Part shown: positions 48,972-60,591 of the stretch, piece after piece | How the letters are laid out: each line of letters opens with the position of its first letter | Numbering within the stretch: the stretch's first letter is position 1 | DNA from: Ganoderma boninense | Lineage: Eukaryota > Basidiomycota > Agaricomycetes > Polyporales > Polyporaceae | DNA length: 64,000 nucleotides | Assembly (NCBI GenBank): GCA_002900995.3 | Contig: CM035306.1 | Coordinates: forward strand, 3,444,100 to 3,508,099 | Direction: 5' to 3' | Made by a program: the position numbers and the translations under genes | Notes under the pieces: generated by a model | Told to the model about the DNA's origin: nothing | Seen by the model: only the letters and a program-made list of their open reading frames with translations | The model's database searches: none

Positions 48972-49155
48972 TGTTGGAACGTGGATTTTGGGCAAGCGAG
49001 CGCTTGCTCACCGGGAGTTTCCGACGTAGGATACAGTGCGGGATTGTATGTTTTCGTACTCATCCGTTTGCCTCTGTACTATGACGACCGTACAGGACAA
49101 CCGGAATCTACTCGCTTTTCGCTGTCTAGCTCGACCTCCGACGGTTTTTACAACA
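48972..49155. repeat. Right LTR of TRIM element
   Basis: 184 bp copy of the left LTR; followed by AGCCT, the second copy of the target duplication. Confidence 0.93.
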
Positions 49156-49389
49156 AGCCTATATATGCGTTCAGCAATACAGGCCCCCGTTCGTTGATTT
49201 GAGTGGTCGCATGTCATAGTCAAGTCCTTCGTTTGACATAATCTGCCGATTCTGCACGTACAGGGAACACGCCCTGTCACATTCTCGCCAACGGGTTGTT
49301 GATTATCTATACGAGACTGCGAAGCGTAGACTAGAGGTAGAAACCGAGACGGTGGAATACGTATCGTATACTAGAGATCGTTCGCGCCG

Positions 49390-50561
49390 TCAGAAGGACA
49401 AAGACCGAGGCTTTCCGTACCTACGGTAGAAGGCGGAGGTACGTAAACACCGATCCGAAACGCAATCCCGCAGTTCACCAAAAGGATCGTGCTTGAAAAG
49501 GACCGGGACGGAGACGACGCCGTGCTCGAGGACATCATCCAAGTACTCGCACCCATCCTCGCAGTCGAAAGTCGACATGAGCCGCCATACGACCATAGGC
49601 CCAAACGGGGCGACGTTGTTCCTCACGCATCTCGCCTCATCCTTGTCCAGGGGGTCGAAAAAGCGGACCAGCGAGCCTCTGTCCCCAAAGTACCGACCCT
49701 GCTTTGGGCACAGGAAACGGTGTCTCCAACATTCTTCCGCAGTCACCAGGGCGTCGCCGTCCATCTCCCGTCTATAATCGGGCCATGCCGTGGGCGACAC
49801 AGCGAGGGAAAACCCGCGCGCCAATAGCCCGTCGAGCGTGGATGAGTCGTGGGGGGTAAGGTGTTCCAGCTCCTGGTCCGCGAGGAGGGCACGATGAGCG
49901 AACGTCAACTCCGGGTGACTGCAACCGAAGCTGTACTGAGTCACGAAGTTTGAGAGAGCGGTATACGTTGACCTCACGATGGGGGCTGCCAGCGAACATG
50001 TGTAGGACTGATGGATGTAGATCGCTTTCCCGTTTGTCAACCGGATGACTAGGGTTTGCGCAACGAGGCGCCGTAGGGCATGGAAGAGCGTGCTGCTCAG
50101 GATGGCATGGCTGTCGATATGGGCGCGGATCGAGGGGTTGTCCAGAACGGCTTCACTGAGACGCTCGTACTGGTAGTTACTGGCAAAGATTTCGAGGGAT
50201 GAGGCCTGATATGGTTCCTGGCGTAGAAGGAAGGATAGTGCAATTTCCCCCCCAAAGACTGCGCCGTGCTCGTTGACGGCATCTATCAGGATAAGAGGCG
50301 ATGGGACAAATGCCCCCACGCGGGTTGTAAGGCTTCTGCGCAGAGAAGAGGTCGCGTAATGGTAGTTGGTGCGGCACGTTGCCCTCCAGCGGCAGATGTC
50401 GTGGATGTCTAGGGTGTCTGCAAACATCCCTGCGATTTCCGAATGAACACTGGGGCATTGGGTATACGAAAATCAGGTTATGAGACGGCGGGATGAATGG
50501 TCACTCACCGAAGTAGCGGGGGCAACGAGAGGGCCCGGTTGGAAGGACCGACGCTAACCAT
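49390..50561 (-). CDS. F-box-like protein, basidiomycete orphan family
   Basis: No recognised catalytic domain. A single exon (49390-50427) encodes 345 residues and opens MFADTLDIHDICRWRATCRT, the second half of an F-box-like motif (LD..D.CRWR.TCR). An upstream piece, ATG at 50561 reading MVSVGPSNRALSLPPLLR, supplies the first half (LPPLLR) and ends at a good GTGAGT donor. The 79-bp intron (50430-50508) ends AAATCGCAG, but joining leaves the two halves out of frame by one base. Either translation begins at 50427, the splice differs, or the gene carries a one-base lesion. The remainder is helical with Cys/Trp/His near the C-terminus (CPKQGRYFGDRGSLVRFFDP). If a true F-box protein, it would be an SCF ubiquitin ligase adaptor. 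Confidence 0.6.
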
Positions 50562-51407
50562 AGGTCGGACGGGGGGTGCAATACCGAGAGACAAGGGGCG
50601 AAGCAGATGGGAGGTACAGAGGGCGGTGAGGTTCGAATTTATGGGCGGTCGCACAGCGCAAAGTGGAGTGGTCAAATGCCTAGCGTTTAACGCATATGGC
50701 CCTGCTTCGCAGATCAGGGGCGGGCTCTTTGGCGACGGTTTCTTCAGTTCGCAGCCCTAGATTCCTGTCGGTCAGAGCTGGAAGAGACGTAGATGGTGAA
50801 CTGCGGTCGACGAGTCCGGGAGGGTACACGGTGCGGTTGTGCAAAGGACGTTTCCAGGCTACGAAGATGGTGACGGATGATTACCTCAGAGTATTGGGTA
50901 TTAGGTATGATGCCGCAGTGGTGTCGTCTCGTGTGAGGACGCCGTTGTTTGTGCTTCTTGCACACGTTGGAGGGGGTTGGGGCTACCGGATACGATCGGG
51001 GACGTGGCTCTATTGCAGCTTAGAAAAGGGTACAGAGGGCGGAAGGGGCGCTCACGTAGGGAGGATCGGCGTTGGAATGCAGTTGGACGGCTCTAGATCT
51101 CGGTGGATTGCTGCGCTCTGTACGTGGTGTGGTTGCCGTGGTGAATAAGGGAGGCATGCCGCTCACTCGCGTCGTGCCGCAAGAGCTGTGCCGGCGCTGG
51201 GGCAAGCGCCGACCGCTTCGGTATATCCGAGTTGCCGTGAGAGTCGGTACTCGCGCAGCTATTTGTCTTCTCGTCGGTGGTGTAGGTTGCTCTTGATTCA
51301 CCATCGGTACGTGTTTCACACATCTGACTCTCTGCGGTTATGTTAAGTGGCGTCGTTCAGTTCCGTTGCTAGGTGAAACCTCGCGGCTTCGGGTGAGTGG
51401 TATCGTT
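50562..51407. other. Region between F-box-like gene and Helitron 3' side
   Basis: An ATG-initiated 150-codon frame on the plus strand (50696-51148) and several antisense frames occur, none with a recognisable domain. The Helitron's 3' terminus (hairpin then CTRR) should lie here or further left on the minus strand, but I found no convincing hairpin-CTRR-T arrangement. Confidence 0.4.
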
Positions 51408-54400
51408 TTACTCATGTTCCCCCTGATTCGTTGTGTACATCGTGTGGTACCTCAGACGAGTGTCGTTGTCGAGGGCTTGGAGTCTCTTCAGTTCCGTGCG
51501 TAGCTCTTGTGAGAGGCGCTGCTCTATTTTTCCCGGAGTGAAAGGCCTCAAAATACATAATCCGCTAAGAGCGCGGACCCTCGAGAGCATGACGTACGCC
51601 CCTTGCAGGCTTGCCGCGGTGGATAGGTCGACTATTGCGGCATCGAGGGACCGACCTTGCGATTTGTAGTCCGTATAGGCGTACGCTGGGAGGAGTGGGA
51701 GCTGGAGCCTCGAAACACTGCTTTTACACAGTACGCCTGCGACGCTTCTTGTCCATTGGAACGTTGTCCATTCCGGAAAAATTGGGACAACATCAAGGGT
51801 TGCGTTTTCGCAGATCTTACCTGCTCCAGGGATATGCACATATGCCACGACTGGGTGCCTCCTTCCGCCCTCTTCTTCGTACACGATATCTCTCAGTGTA
51901 CCTTCGGTGCCGTTGACAACCCCGTTTGTGAACGCGAGGTTTTCCTGTACCATGACTTTCATACCTGGGAACAAAGGCAGTTTACCTATGCTATCGTGTG
52001 TTACGGTCGAAGACAATGTCCACAACTGGCTGCGCTCTTCGTCTCGAGGTGTCTGGCCTGAAATCTGGTCCCTTGCATGGTATAACTGGATGGTACCGTG
52101 CATATTACGTGCGTGGTGGCCCATGATTCGAAGGTTCAGGAGGTCTCTGATTTTTTTCCTTCCAACGATGATGGGGGCGTCAGCGAATTTTCGGCGGTTC
52201 TCATTATTTGCGTGCAGACGGTCAGCATACCGGGTTTTGAGTATGTTGAAGTCCGATGGAGTATTTGCGTCGTGTGTGTTTGCCCTCCCTTCGCGGACTC
52301 TACTGAGAAGATCAGCGTATAGTTTGTCTCCAGACTGACGTTGGTTGGTTTTTAGGAGGACGACATTGCTGACAAGGCGCCAAAGGTATGCTCCCATGAG
52401 AGCGCACACGTTGTTTTTCTGTTCGCAATTCTGCAGCCCTGGATTTTGCACAAGACTGTGGCTATATAACGGTGGGTCCCGCACGGGGCGCAACTGGCCA
52501 AAGTCACCTGTGAATATGATGTTGACACCGCCGAAAGGTATTTCGCTCGATTGATCATTGGAACTCTTCGCTCGTTGCAGGCGCGCGTTGAGCTGACTTA
52601 AGAATGTTGCTCCTATCATAGACACTTCATCTAGAATCAGGTACTCTACATCCTCCCACAGCTTGCAGAGTTCTTGCAGGTCTCGTCCCCGCTTGTCTGG
52701 AAGGAAGGTGAGTGAATGAATTGTGTGTCCCCCGATAAGGATGGCCGCGGCTCCAGTTGGCGCAGCTACGAGGATATTATTAGCCTTGCCAGAAATATGG
52801 AATAGCCGTAAGATGGAGTTCACGACATGGGATTTCCCGGTACCTCCAACTCCTCCGATGTACATTAGGAGCTGGGGCCCACCGCTGATAGCATGACGGG
52901 CCACTATTTCGAAAGCTCTCAGTTGTTCAGGATTAGAGCGTAGGTTTTTTTCGATGATCACCTGGGCGATGAGGTCTTCGGAGTCGAAGCCGACGTTACC
53001 AACTGGTGGACGTTGTTGCGATGAGTCTCCATCCGTGAGGATTATAGTGTCTATAAGCGGGTCGGGGTTGGTCCGCGGACGAACATTTCTATCTTCAGCA
53101 CCCGTAGGGTCGTGCTCGGGCTCTTCAGGACGTCGTTTTCTTTTCAAAAGGCGCATATGTGCGCAGTCTGCAGCGACCTCCGCTCTCTTGTCTTCAGTGA
53201 GGACTAAAGCCGCGCCATACTGCTCAACTGGATGAGGCACCGAACTCTGCTGCGAGAATTGGGCGTCGATTGCGTGCCTGAACCGTGTTCCGATCTCCTT
53301 GTCCAATTCGCGGATGAGTGTGTTTTCAGTCGAGAGCTGTTCAGCCACGACGTCTAAGTCCCCACCGTTTAGTGGAGTTCTGTCAGAATATGCATCCACC
53401 GAATTGGCGTGCGACGGGATCGCGTTCATCACCGGGGCAGCGCACTGGGCCATCTTAAATGCGAGATTTGCCTTGTCCCGGGCCTCTTTGCACTCGGTGA
53501 GGACGTTCATGTTATGAACGATGCGCATGTGGTTGGGCTTGATATGGTGTGCTCGACTCTCGTAGGCAGCATACCACGTTTGCCCTTCGTCTCTCAGGTC
53601 GCGGGGATGCCTCCAAGGAATGAATAGTGTGAGTATAGTACGCGCCCACCGTTCTCTCTCCTCGACTCCCCGGTCCGGGCGAGGAATCTTGTCACCTAAT
53701 ACCACAGGTACAACCCATACTGTCCGTTTCCGCACAATGTGCATATCTCGCTGCGGGTGGTCAAGTTCCAACGTACCTCTAGGCTCTTCTGGTCTGCCTC
53801 TAGAAACGGCGCCGGAGCCGTCATCTTGTCTGCGGGATACCCTACGATTTTCACCACTTTTGGTGACCTTTTCCGTCATGCCTGTGTACTTGTAAAGACT
53901 CATCGAGTCAAACGGCTCGTCTCGAGGGCGGAACAAGTAATCTTGCTGCTGGTTGACAGCTGATATACGCCCCGCACCTAGGATGAGAGTCACTGATTCG
54001 TCGTCTCCCTGCAGAGACTCGAGCGGGCGTGAACTGCCAGCTGTCGAGAAGAGCCCGTCACCTGTTGGGTGTTGATGTACAGGAATATCCGCGGCATCCG
54101 GTACGTATTGGGCTCCGTCTGCTGCGGCTGTGGTATCTTCGTCGTTCTTCCAGTAACGCAGTACGAGTCTCTCGAAGCTCCCGTAATGTAAGACTCTGAA
54201 TTTGTCGCTTTTGTAGCAGTCACCTCCTCCGAGCAGATAGCTCATGACCTGCTGGTGTGGGATTTCCTGCCTTGCCATCATGCCGTTGACCAACATCGTC
54301 AGCGCAGTTGTTTCATTTGTACGGCCCCAGTCTGGCTGCTTTTCCTGTTTCTCGTGGGTTCTGTTTATGGCGTATAGCAAAGCTGCAAGGCCTGCGTGTG

Positions 54401-57400
54401 CGGGAAGGGACGCCTTCGTTATGTAGTCGGTGACATAGTAGATCAGAGCTTTCGCTCGCTCGCCCGAGCCGATGTGTTTAATTTCCATGTTTGCTCTTAA
54501 CAGGAATATTATGACATCGTTGTAACTGGCGATCCGTGGGTGAAGACGTCGGAGCAGTATTGCACCGCTCTCTTCGTCTACGCACGTATGCTCTTGGGTT
54601 GAACCGTCTATACGCATTCTACAACTTTCGTCTGTGCGGGGCTCTCTAGGCGATAAGTACTTCCAGCATGTGTCGGTGTGTTGATGCCAATTTGTATTAG
54701 TCACTAAATCGTTTACGTCGGACGCGAATTGCAGCGCGAACTTTGACTGCGTGACATCCTGTATCCGAGGTCCAAGCGTTGTCCCGGGGTCCACGTAGCC
54801 AGGAAGTCTGTTGAGGTTGGGCCGTTGCTGTCGCCCAATCGACTCCTTTACAACCATGCTGGTGCCTAACAATTCACATTTGATAAGGCTTTCCAGCCAC
54901 GCGAACAGATCAGCCTTGTATTGAGTCGATTCGGCCATCATGTCCCTCATTTCCTGGGGAGAAGGATGACCTTGTAACCATATCAACATATGACAATGCA
55001 GAGTACCTCGCCCTTGAGTCTCCACTGTCGCATAGTACCCAGTGCACTTTCCCAGGAGCCCTGGCTCCTCACGTCCGTACCGTAAAACGATGTGTATGAA
55101 CTTCGAAATGATCTCATGGAAAAATTTCGCACAGGCGGCTGGGTGGTCGGCAACCAGTAGCTTCCTGTCCCACAGGTCCATTTCTTGCCCCGCTTCCAGG
55201 TGCTCAAGGCTAATATCATCCCCAGATAAGAGCCGTACAAGGGGGTGATTCACATCCGACGGGTTTAGCGTGATGAAAAAGGCTGGAGTTCCCCGCATAT
55301 TAACCAGTGCCCTGATTTCGTTCCTCATCTTCAACTTGTAGCCCGTTGTTCCGGGAACATCGTGCAGTAGCGTTCCCACACTATTTACTAGGGAAACGAG
55401 CCGTACCTGCTCCGGAGTAGTTGCTTCGAACCTTTGATTGGATTTGAAGCTCGTGATGAGGCGACCGAGCTCGTCCTTGTCGGTGCTGAGAAGCTCCTGT
55501 ATAATCCTCGTCTGGTCAGCTGCTTTCACCCTAAAACGCACTGATTCGCACACAGCCTTCTTCTGCAGGATGTTATAGTATACAAAGGCGAAATCCGGGT
55601 CTCTTTCAAACCGGTTGTCATCTAGCTCGAGGAGGTATTTCAGCTGCTCCTCCATCGTAATGGGTATCCGTCGCCCTGGCTCGTGGAAGCCACCTATCCC
55701 CCATGGGTCAAGATGGGGGAAAAGCCATGTTAAGAGACTTGGGTTCTCGAAGTCAGGGACAAACCGTTCTCCACCCAGAGATCGTACCACACGTCCATCC
55801 TCCAAACAGTGCGATAGCGCCGTTAGCTTCATCGCGTGGTATGAATGTGGCGACTCATCTCCCAGTGTATACCCCACGTTTTCCATCAGCATACCCGTGT
55901 GCACAGGGTAGTCATCGGTTTCCCGTGGCTGCTGGTCAGCATACCCCGACATGGATGAGCGGGTTGCGATGCTATCCTCAATGAACCCCACGTCGAGGGC
56001 ACACGGTACCCCTTCATCTTGAGAGTCGGTACCAATGCCGAAGAGACTGTCCAAGTTTCGTTGACTGAATCCGTGGAACTCCGTGTCACACGCGTAATGA
56101 GGGTTATCTCCAACCAAAAACTGAATCATCGTCAGCATCCTTGACTTCCTCACGAGGATTGGACCCAGTCTTCCGATGTTGTCCTTTGTTGGCCTAGCCT
56201 TCGCCACGTACACAGCGCACACTGTATCCCGAACCATCTCTGGGGGGGGAGGCAATGCTGAAGTCAATGTAGTTGAATTCTGAGGCATAACGAGAACGTT
56301 TCCCTTAACGCACCACTGGCTTCGAGACGTCGCGTCGCGGCGATGGTCAGTATCCGCCTGCCCTGTATTATCGCGCCCTTTCCCAGACGCGAGCTCCGTA
56401 AACCGGTAAGAAATCCTGCTGCTGCGTGCGCATGCGAGGAGATGGTGCTCTGTATACGTAGACGCACCAAATGCCGCCTTCGGGCCCGCTGGGAGCTCCT
56501 CGTGCCCGTAATATAGCCAATTCGCGAGACACAGTCGGGGCATTCGCCGTTTGACGACTAAGTCACGGTGGCACCTTTCGCACATGAGGACATTCCCAGG
56601 TTCGTCGCGGTCAACGAGGCCCTTGGGGTCGAGCAGTGCCTCGTTATACGCGGCGAAGTTATAGGTCGTGGGCAGCACCTTGCGAGGGAGGTCGTCGTTT
56701 CGCAGTAATGTTAGATCAAAGTCTGCTGGTGAAACGTTAGAAATACTTTGTGATAGTACACGCCGCCCACATGGCCCGCAGACCGACATTCGGAAATGCT
56801 CAGTCGAAAACGCGGTCTGCCACTCGCCTATTATTGTAGAACGAAGTGCTTCACTGGCGATCTGTGTATACCGGTGTTCGATGGGCTGCGTGATAGGCAC
56901 GTAGCTCAGTCTTGCGCGATCGACTTGATCTTGCAGGCGAGCCCGTCGAAGCCGACGGAAGACGACTACTATCCTTCCACATTGGTCGGTGCACGTGTGA
57001 TGCAGCAACCTATCGACAAGTGCCGCCGTGGATTCCCGTATACGGAGAGGGATTAAGTGCGCGTGGGCGAGTTCCCGGAGGTCATTAGCTCGCCACAGTC
57101 GGAAAACGGCCAACAGACTCGATAACCTTGCATTTAGTATCAAGTCGCCTTCTTGCAGCGAAGCCTCTGTCCACTGGAAAACGTCTGATATCGTTAGTAT
57201 TCCTGCAACCGTGTGACAAAAGTCTAAGTCATCTGCTTCGACGCCGCAGGACTCCACCGTAGCGCCTCCGTTCGTGACATCCCGCACCCGACCTAGTGGA
57301 GGCCAGTCAGCGCCAACGTTGCGGTGAATTCGGACGGGCAGACACGCTCACCTGCGACGACGTCACCATTTGCAGGAGGGGGAGCAACGAGGGATAGACG

Positions 57401-57409
57401 TAAGTCATC
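51408..57409 (-). CDS. Helitron replication initiator-helicase (RepHel)
   Basis: Rolling-circle transposase: a HUH-type Rep nuclease fused to a PIF1-like SF1B helicase. One uninterrupted frame of about 1,960 codons (51408-57292). Counting from its 5' edge: zinc-finger-like CGPCGRR and CERCHRD near residues 170-240; the Helitron-like Rep domain with FFITLNPSDVNHPLVRLL at about 665, the HUH motif GRGTLHCHMLIWL at about 760 and the tyrosine motif YYVTDYITK at about 950; helicase motif I GGVGGTGKSH at about 1475, motif II LILDEVSMIG at about 1550 and the last motif GAYVMLSRVRALSGL at about 1900. A clear 59-nt intron (57293-57351) adds an upstream exon (57352-57409, DDLRLSLVAPPP...); exons further 5' and the start codon are unresolved. 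No stop or frameshift, so it may be active. Confidence 0.93.
51408..57409 (-). mobile_element. Autonomous Helitron, coding core (termini not located)
   Basis: The intact RepHel gene implies a complete Helitron. Because the gene is on the minus strand, the element's 5' TC end should be to the right of 57409 and its 3' hairpin-CTRR end to the left of 51408. Neither end, nor an A/T insertion dinucleotide, could be assigned by eye, so it is not known whether RNR2 and the orphan genes to the right are inside the element. Confidence 0.75.
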
Positions 57410-58580
57410 CTGATGGTCTTATCCAGCGAAGTAATGTCAGCCGGGTTGTGACAGACAGCGTAGGCTCGACTTCCTCACCTAAGAGGCCCTCGTGCTCAAC
57501 GGTTGTCTCAAGGACCGCTGTGCTTCTAGTAGCCGAAGCCGTGCCTAGAGCATTGGTGCCAGCTGTGGTTTGTGCTTAAGTCAGTGTGTGTCGATAAGAC
57601 GTTACGTTGCATGTGGTAACTCTCACCTGGTCGATTAGAGACAGTGCCGTATGGAGTGGTTGGAGGTGACGGTCTGTCTGGTACCGACCTCCCTGTATCT
57701 GGATCTATTGAAACACGCGTATCAACACTTCTCGGCACAGACTTACGCGGCTGAAGGCTTGTAGGAGGGGAGGGGGTTTGTCTGCGTCCGCCGTACGACT
57801 GGTTCGATATATTATGGCACGGGCGGCTTTCATGGCTGCGAAGAAACTGGCTTATGTAATTGTGTGCTCCCGTCCCTGCTGGCGGAGCTATAGGCCTCCA
57901 GTTTAGGTTGTTCGCAACGCACCTCTGGATCGACATCGGCTCTCCTGTCAGACGGTACCTGTCACCGTGACAGCGCGCGAATCGTACTTACGTTCCTATA
58001 GCAACGATTCAACAGGACCGTGAGGCATTGCAGGCCCTGTCAAGATCCCCGCGTCTTCGAAATCACGTTGCGCACAGGTTCATGGTCCAGCCTGTTTAAG
58101 CCTCATCGCGTGCACTAGCACACGTCCCAGCCGATCCCGCCGTACGTTGGTAAGCACCCTGTGTAGTGGAGATGTCATTTGTAGTGCTGAGCTCGGAGCT
58201 TCAGATGCGTGCAGTGTACGTTGCCCCTTAGCCTCTGCACTTCGTCGCCTCACATTCGACGACATCCGAAACTTGGTGCACACCTTTCGGATGTGCGCTG
58301 CTTCTCGACCGTTAATAACCTCAGTTATCAGGAGAATCGGGACATGGCTGCGCCCTTCTGCGGAGCGCGTCAGTGCTGCAATCCTGTGTTTCTATTCACA
58401 GCTCTGCGGGTATGTTGCACGTCTGACTGTCGCTCCCATGTTGTCGTTGTGTGACTACGTGGTCAACGTCAATTTCCCTTCCTGCGAACGGGTGAGTTTT
58501 TCCAACTTTCAGATCTCGCAGTGAAGCTCTTATACAAAGGGACTGCCTCGCTTCCACTGCCCATATCCTGCTCGACCACC
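57410..58580. other. Probable 5' exons/leader of RepHel and intergenic
   Basis: Minus-strand open stretches at 57526-57936 (starts MSIQRCVANNLNWRPIAPPA) and at 58080-58283 look like candidate 5' exons of the Helitron gene, with several GTGAGN donors and CAG acceptors between them, but no single splice chain I tried stays in frame into the exon ending at 57352. A TATA-like TTATACAAAGG at about 58530 faces right toward the next gene. Confidence 0.35.
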
Positions 58581-59314
58581 ATGTCTAGGACAGAGCGCCT
58601 TCTAGGCGTTCTGCGCCAGATGTTGCATACCCTCCGCTCACGGGCCGTCGACCACCGTTCGCTCCTCCCCAACGATGAGGCCACCGTCATCCTGCGCCAG
58701 CGTCGGTATACAGAATGGCTCTGTGACCGTGACATCAAGTACGTCCACGTTCTGGTATGCTTCGGTTCGGTCTGTTTATTCCCTGCCTTTCAGCGCCTTC
58801 CGAGTCTACACACACCCCGACTTGGTCGGCACGCGGGTACTCCCTCTTTCTGGGCTCGGCCCGCCTTTAACATGGGGGTACCGGAGCAGGGATCGTGACA
58901 CCCTCTACCACGGTTCACAGCCTTTCGCATTCTTCATACCTTCGTCGGTTACCTACATCACCCTTCGGGAAGACGTCAGCGGACGGCATTGCCTTCTGTT
59001 GGAACTCACACCTTTGGCTCTCCATGATGTGATAGCTCTCGATATGCTTGCAGGGTTTGCAAGGCCCGTATCCAGTGAGTACATCATACCGCGGTGACAA
59101 CCAGTGTGACTGATTATACGCCGCAGACACTTTCCCTCGCACGATAGTTCTAGAATGCACCGTTGAATCTCAGGATGACGTGAGAGCCTTCCGTTGTAAC
59201 CGTAGGCACTATCTGACGACGGTGCAAGCGTTTTATGTCAGATCGCGCGTTCGGGTCGCCCAACGCCGAGATTGCCTGGGCAGACATTTTTGCGGGCGAC
59301 TACCTTTTGGCTGA
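58581..59314 (+). CDS. Orphan gene A beside Helitron (unknown function)
   Basis: Not recognised. Starts MSRTERLLGVLRQMLHTLRS about 50 bp after a TATA-like TTATACAAAG. Three canonical introns keep frame: GTACGT (about 58739-58789), GTACTC...GCAG (about 58848-58890) and GTGAGT (59075-59126, with a CTGAT branch-like site). Joined text includes AFRVYTHPDLVGTRDRDT, PFAFFIPSSVTYITLRED and NTFPRTIVLECTVESQDDVR. The frame ends at TGA 59312-59314; a different last exon could extend it to 59405, where a second frame with IAWADIFAGDYLLAELSVT ends. No domain, signal peptide or membrane segment is evident. In-frame splicing is the main evidence that the gene is real. Confidence 0.5.
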
Positions 59315-59422
59315 GTTGTCTGTGACTCGTCTCCCCGACACTACTGATGGGTGGTCTCTGCAATTTGAGCTGCTGCACGTTACCAGGCTTGCGACGTCGC
59401 CTTAGATTCGAGCTCTGTATTT

Positions 59423-59450
59423 TCCTGTACCTACAATCCTGTACCTACAA
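59423..59450. repeat. 14-bp tandem duplication
   Basis: TCCTGTACCTACAA occurs twice in direct succession (59423-59436 and 59437-59450), followed by AGGTACA. Confidence 0.85.
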
Positions 59451-60500
59451 AGGTACACGTCCATAACAAGTCCTCCTGCGGCCAAGTGTAATTGTATGTT
59501 AGCGAGGGGAGTCCTGGGTTTCTGCGGGTGTTACTATCGCGAAAAGCGAGGGGTACATAACTTGTCTGCCAACGCGTATTACCTTCCATCCTACATTGTC
59601 AACCTACCCCGGGCGTGGTCGTTAGGGCGCTGAGTGCGGGCCCCCGCTTCACCTGCCCGCATATGGCCCACAACCTGTACGGAAGGTACCGAGAACGGGT
59701 AACGGGGATCCGTACACGCAGAACTTCCTGTGTTTGTTCAGATTCCATCGCAACACTATGGCCGTCGCAGTACATGACCCTATTCTTCAGACGTTAAATT
59801 TAAAACGTCGACAGAGTCCGATCCTCCGTAGTCGCCCTGTCACAGAAGGTTCCCCGAATTTGAATGGGACTGACGCCTTTGCTGCCAGCTGCCCCCAGGT
59901 ACCTCGCAGTGGGTAGATCCGTCTCCCTGGAAAACTCGTTTGAATTTCAGAGCGCCTGGGTCTAACCGCTAACACCGCCTAGGCTTCCCGCACACGGTTG
60001 GTGGGATGAATAGGCCCTTGTTTCTCGTAACCCACTGCGCTCCGTGATGCTCCATCCTGCGTTAGCAGTGCAAGCGTACCCGTTGTACAAGTACAAGGGA
60101 CTCGTCACCATCCTCCGATGTGCACGACGGACGCCGTGAGGCGTACACACAAGCACTATCCTTGCTGATCGATGGGGCTACAGGGAAGGTCGATCCGCAC
60201 CGAGAACCTTTCGTGCTTCTGTGCCCGCAGAGCTGCGGCACCTGACTTTTCCATGTGTTTGGAACCCGCTTGCCTTGCGAGGTCGCTCAGCTGAGAGCCC
60301 GTGGTCCCTCACGGGCACATTTGCTTTCTTCTAGTACTGTGTGGTGACGTCGTATCCAGGCTCACCGTCGCAACAAGTTACTTCGTCCCAACTCCAATGC
60401 AGACGTTCGCGAGTGCCTACAGACAGACGCTGACCTGCTCGCTGTTAGGCGCCATCGCCGCCAGTTCGCCTGGTTCGCTCAGATCATCCTTTAGCGCTTA

Positions 60501-60514
60501 CGACGGCGATAAAT
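60501..60514 (+). promoter_or_regulatory. CGACGGC-ATAAAT box upstream of RNR2
   Basis: CGACGGCGATAAAT lies 78 bp before the RNR2 start. The same box with one extra base (CGACGGCATATAAAT) lies upstream of orphan gene C at 62281-62295. The ATAAAT part is TATA-like; the CGACGGC part could be a regulator site. Confidence 0.5.
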
Positions 60515-60591
60515 CTTGGCCTTGGCTGCGTCCCTGTCTATAACCCCCCTCCCCCTCCCCCACATTTCCGTCGACCCTCCGCCCATTGAGC

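Larger units (their letters stand above)
48102..49155. mobile_element. Non-autonomous LTR retrotransposon (TRIM-like), 1,054 bp
   Basis: Bounded by two direct 184-bp repeats beginning TGTTGGAACG and ending TTTTTACAACA (TG...CA termini). The LTR copies differ at one base (A at 48170, G at 49040). A perfect 5-bp target-site duplication AGCCT flanks the element (48097-48101 and 49156-49160). The 686-bp interior has no reverse transcriptase, integrase or recognisable gag, only short basic, Ser/Arg-rich frames. A purine-rich GTGGGGGTG directly before the right LTR is a plausible polypurine tract. I could not match the sequence after the left LTR to a tRNA primer site. Size and lack of genes fit a terminal-repeat retrotransposon in miniature; near-identical LTRs imply a recent insertion. 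Confidence 0.9.
59315..60591. other. Intergenic region upstream of RNR2
   Basis: No convincing gene. Contains a 14-bp tandem duplication (59423-59450) and an AT-rich imperfect palindrome GACGTTAAATTTAAAACGTC at about 59792-59811. The right end is the RNR2 leader: CGACGGCGATAAAT at 60501-60514 and a C/T-rich run (60544-60565) before the ATG. Confidence 0.45.
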
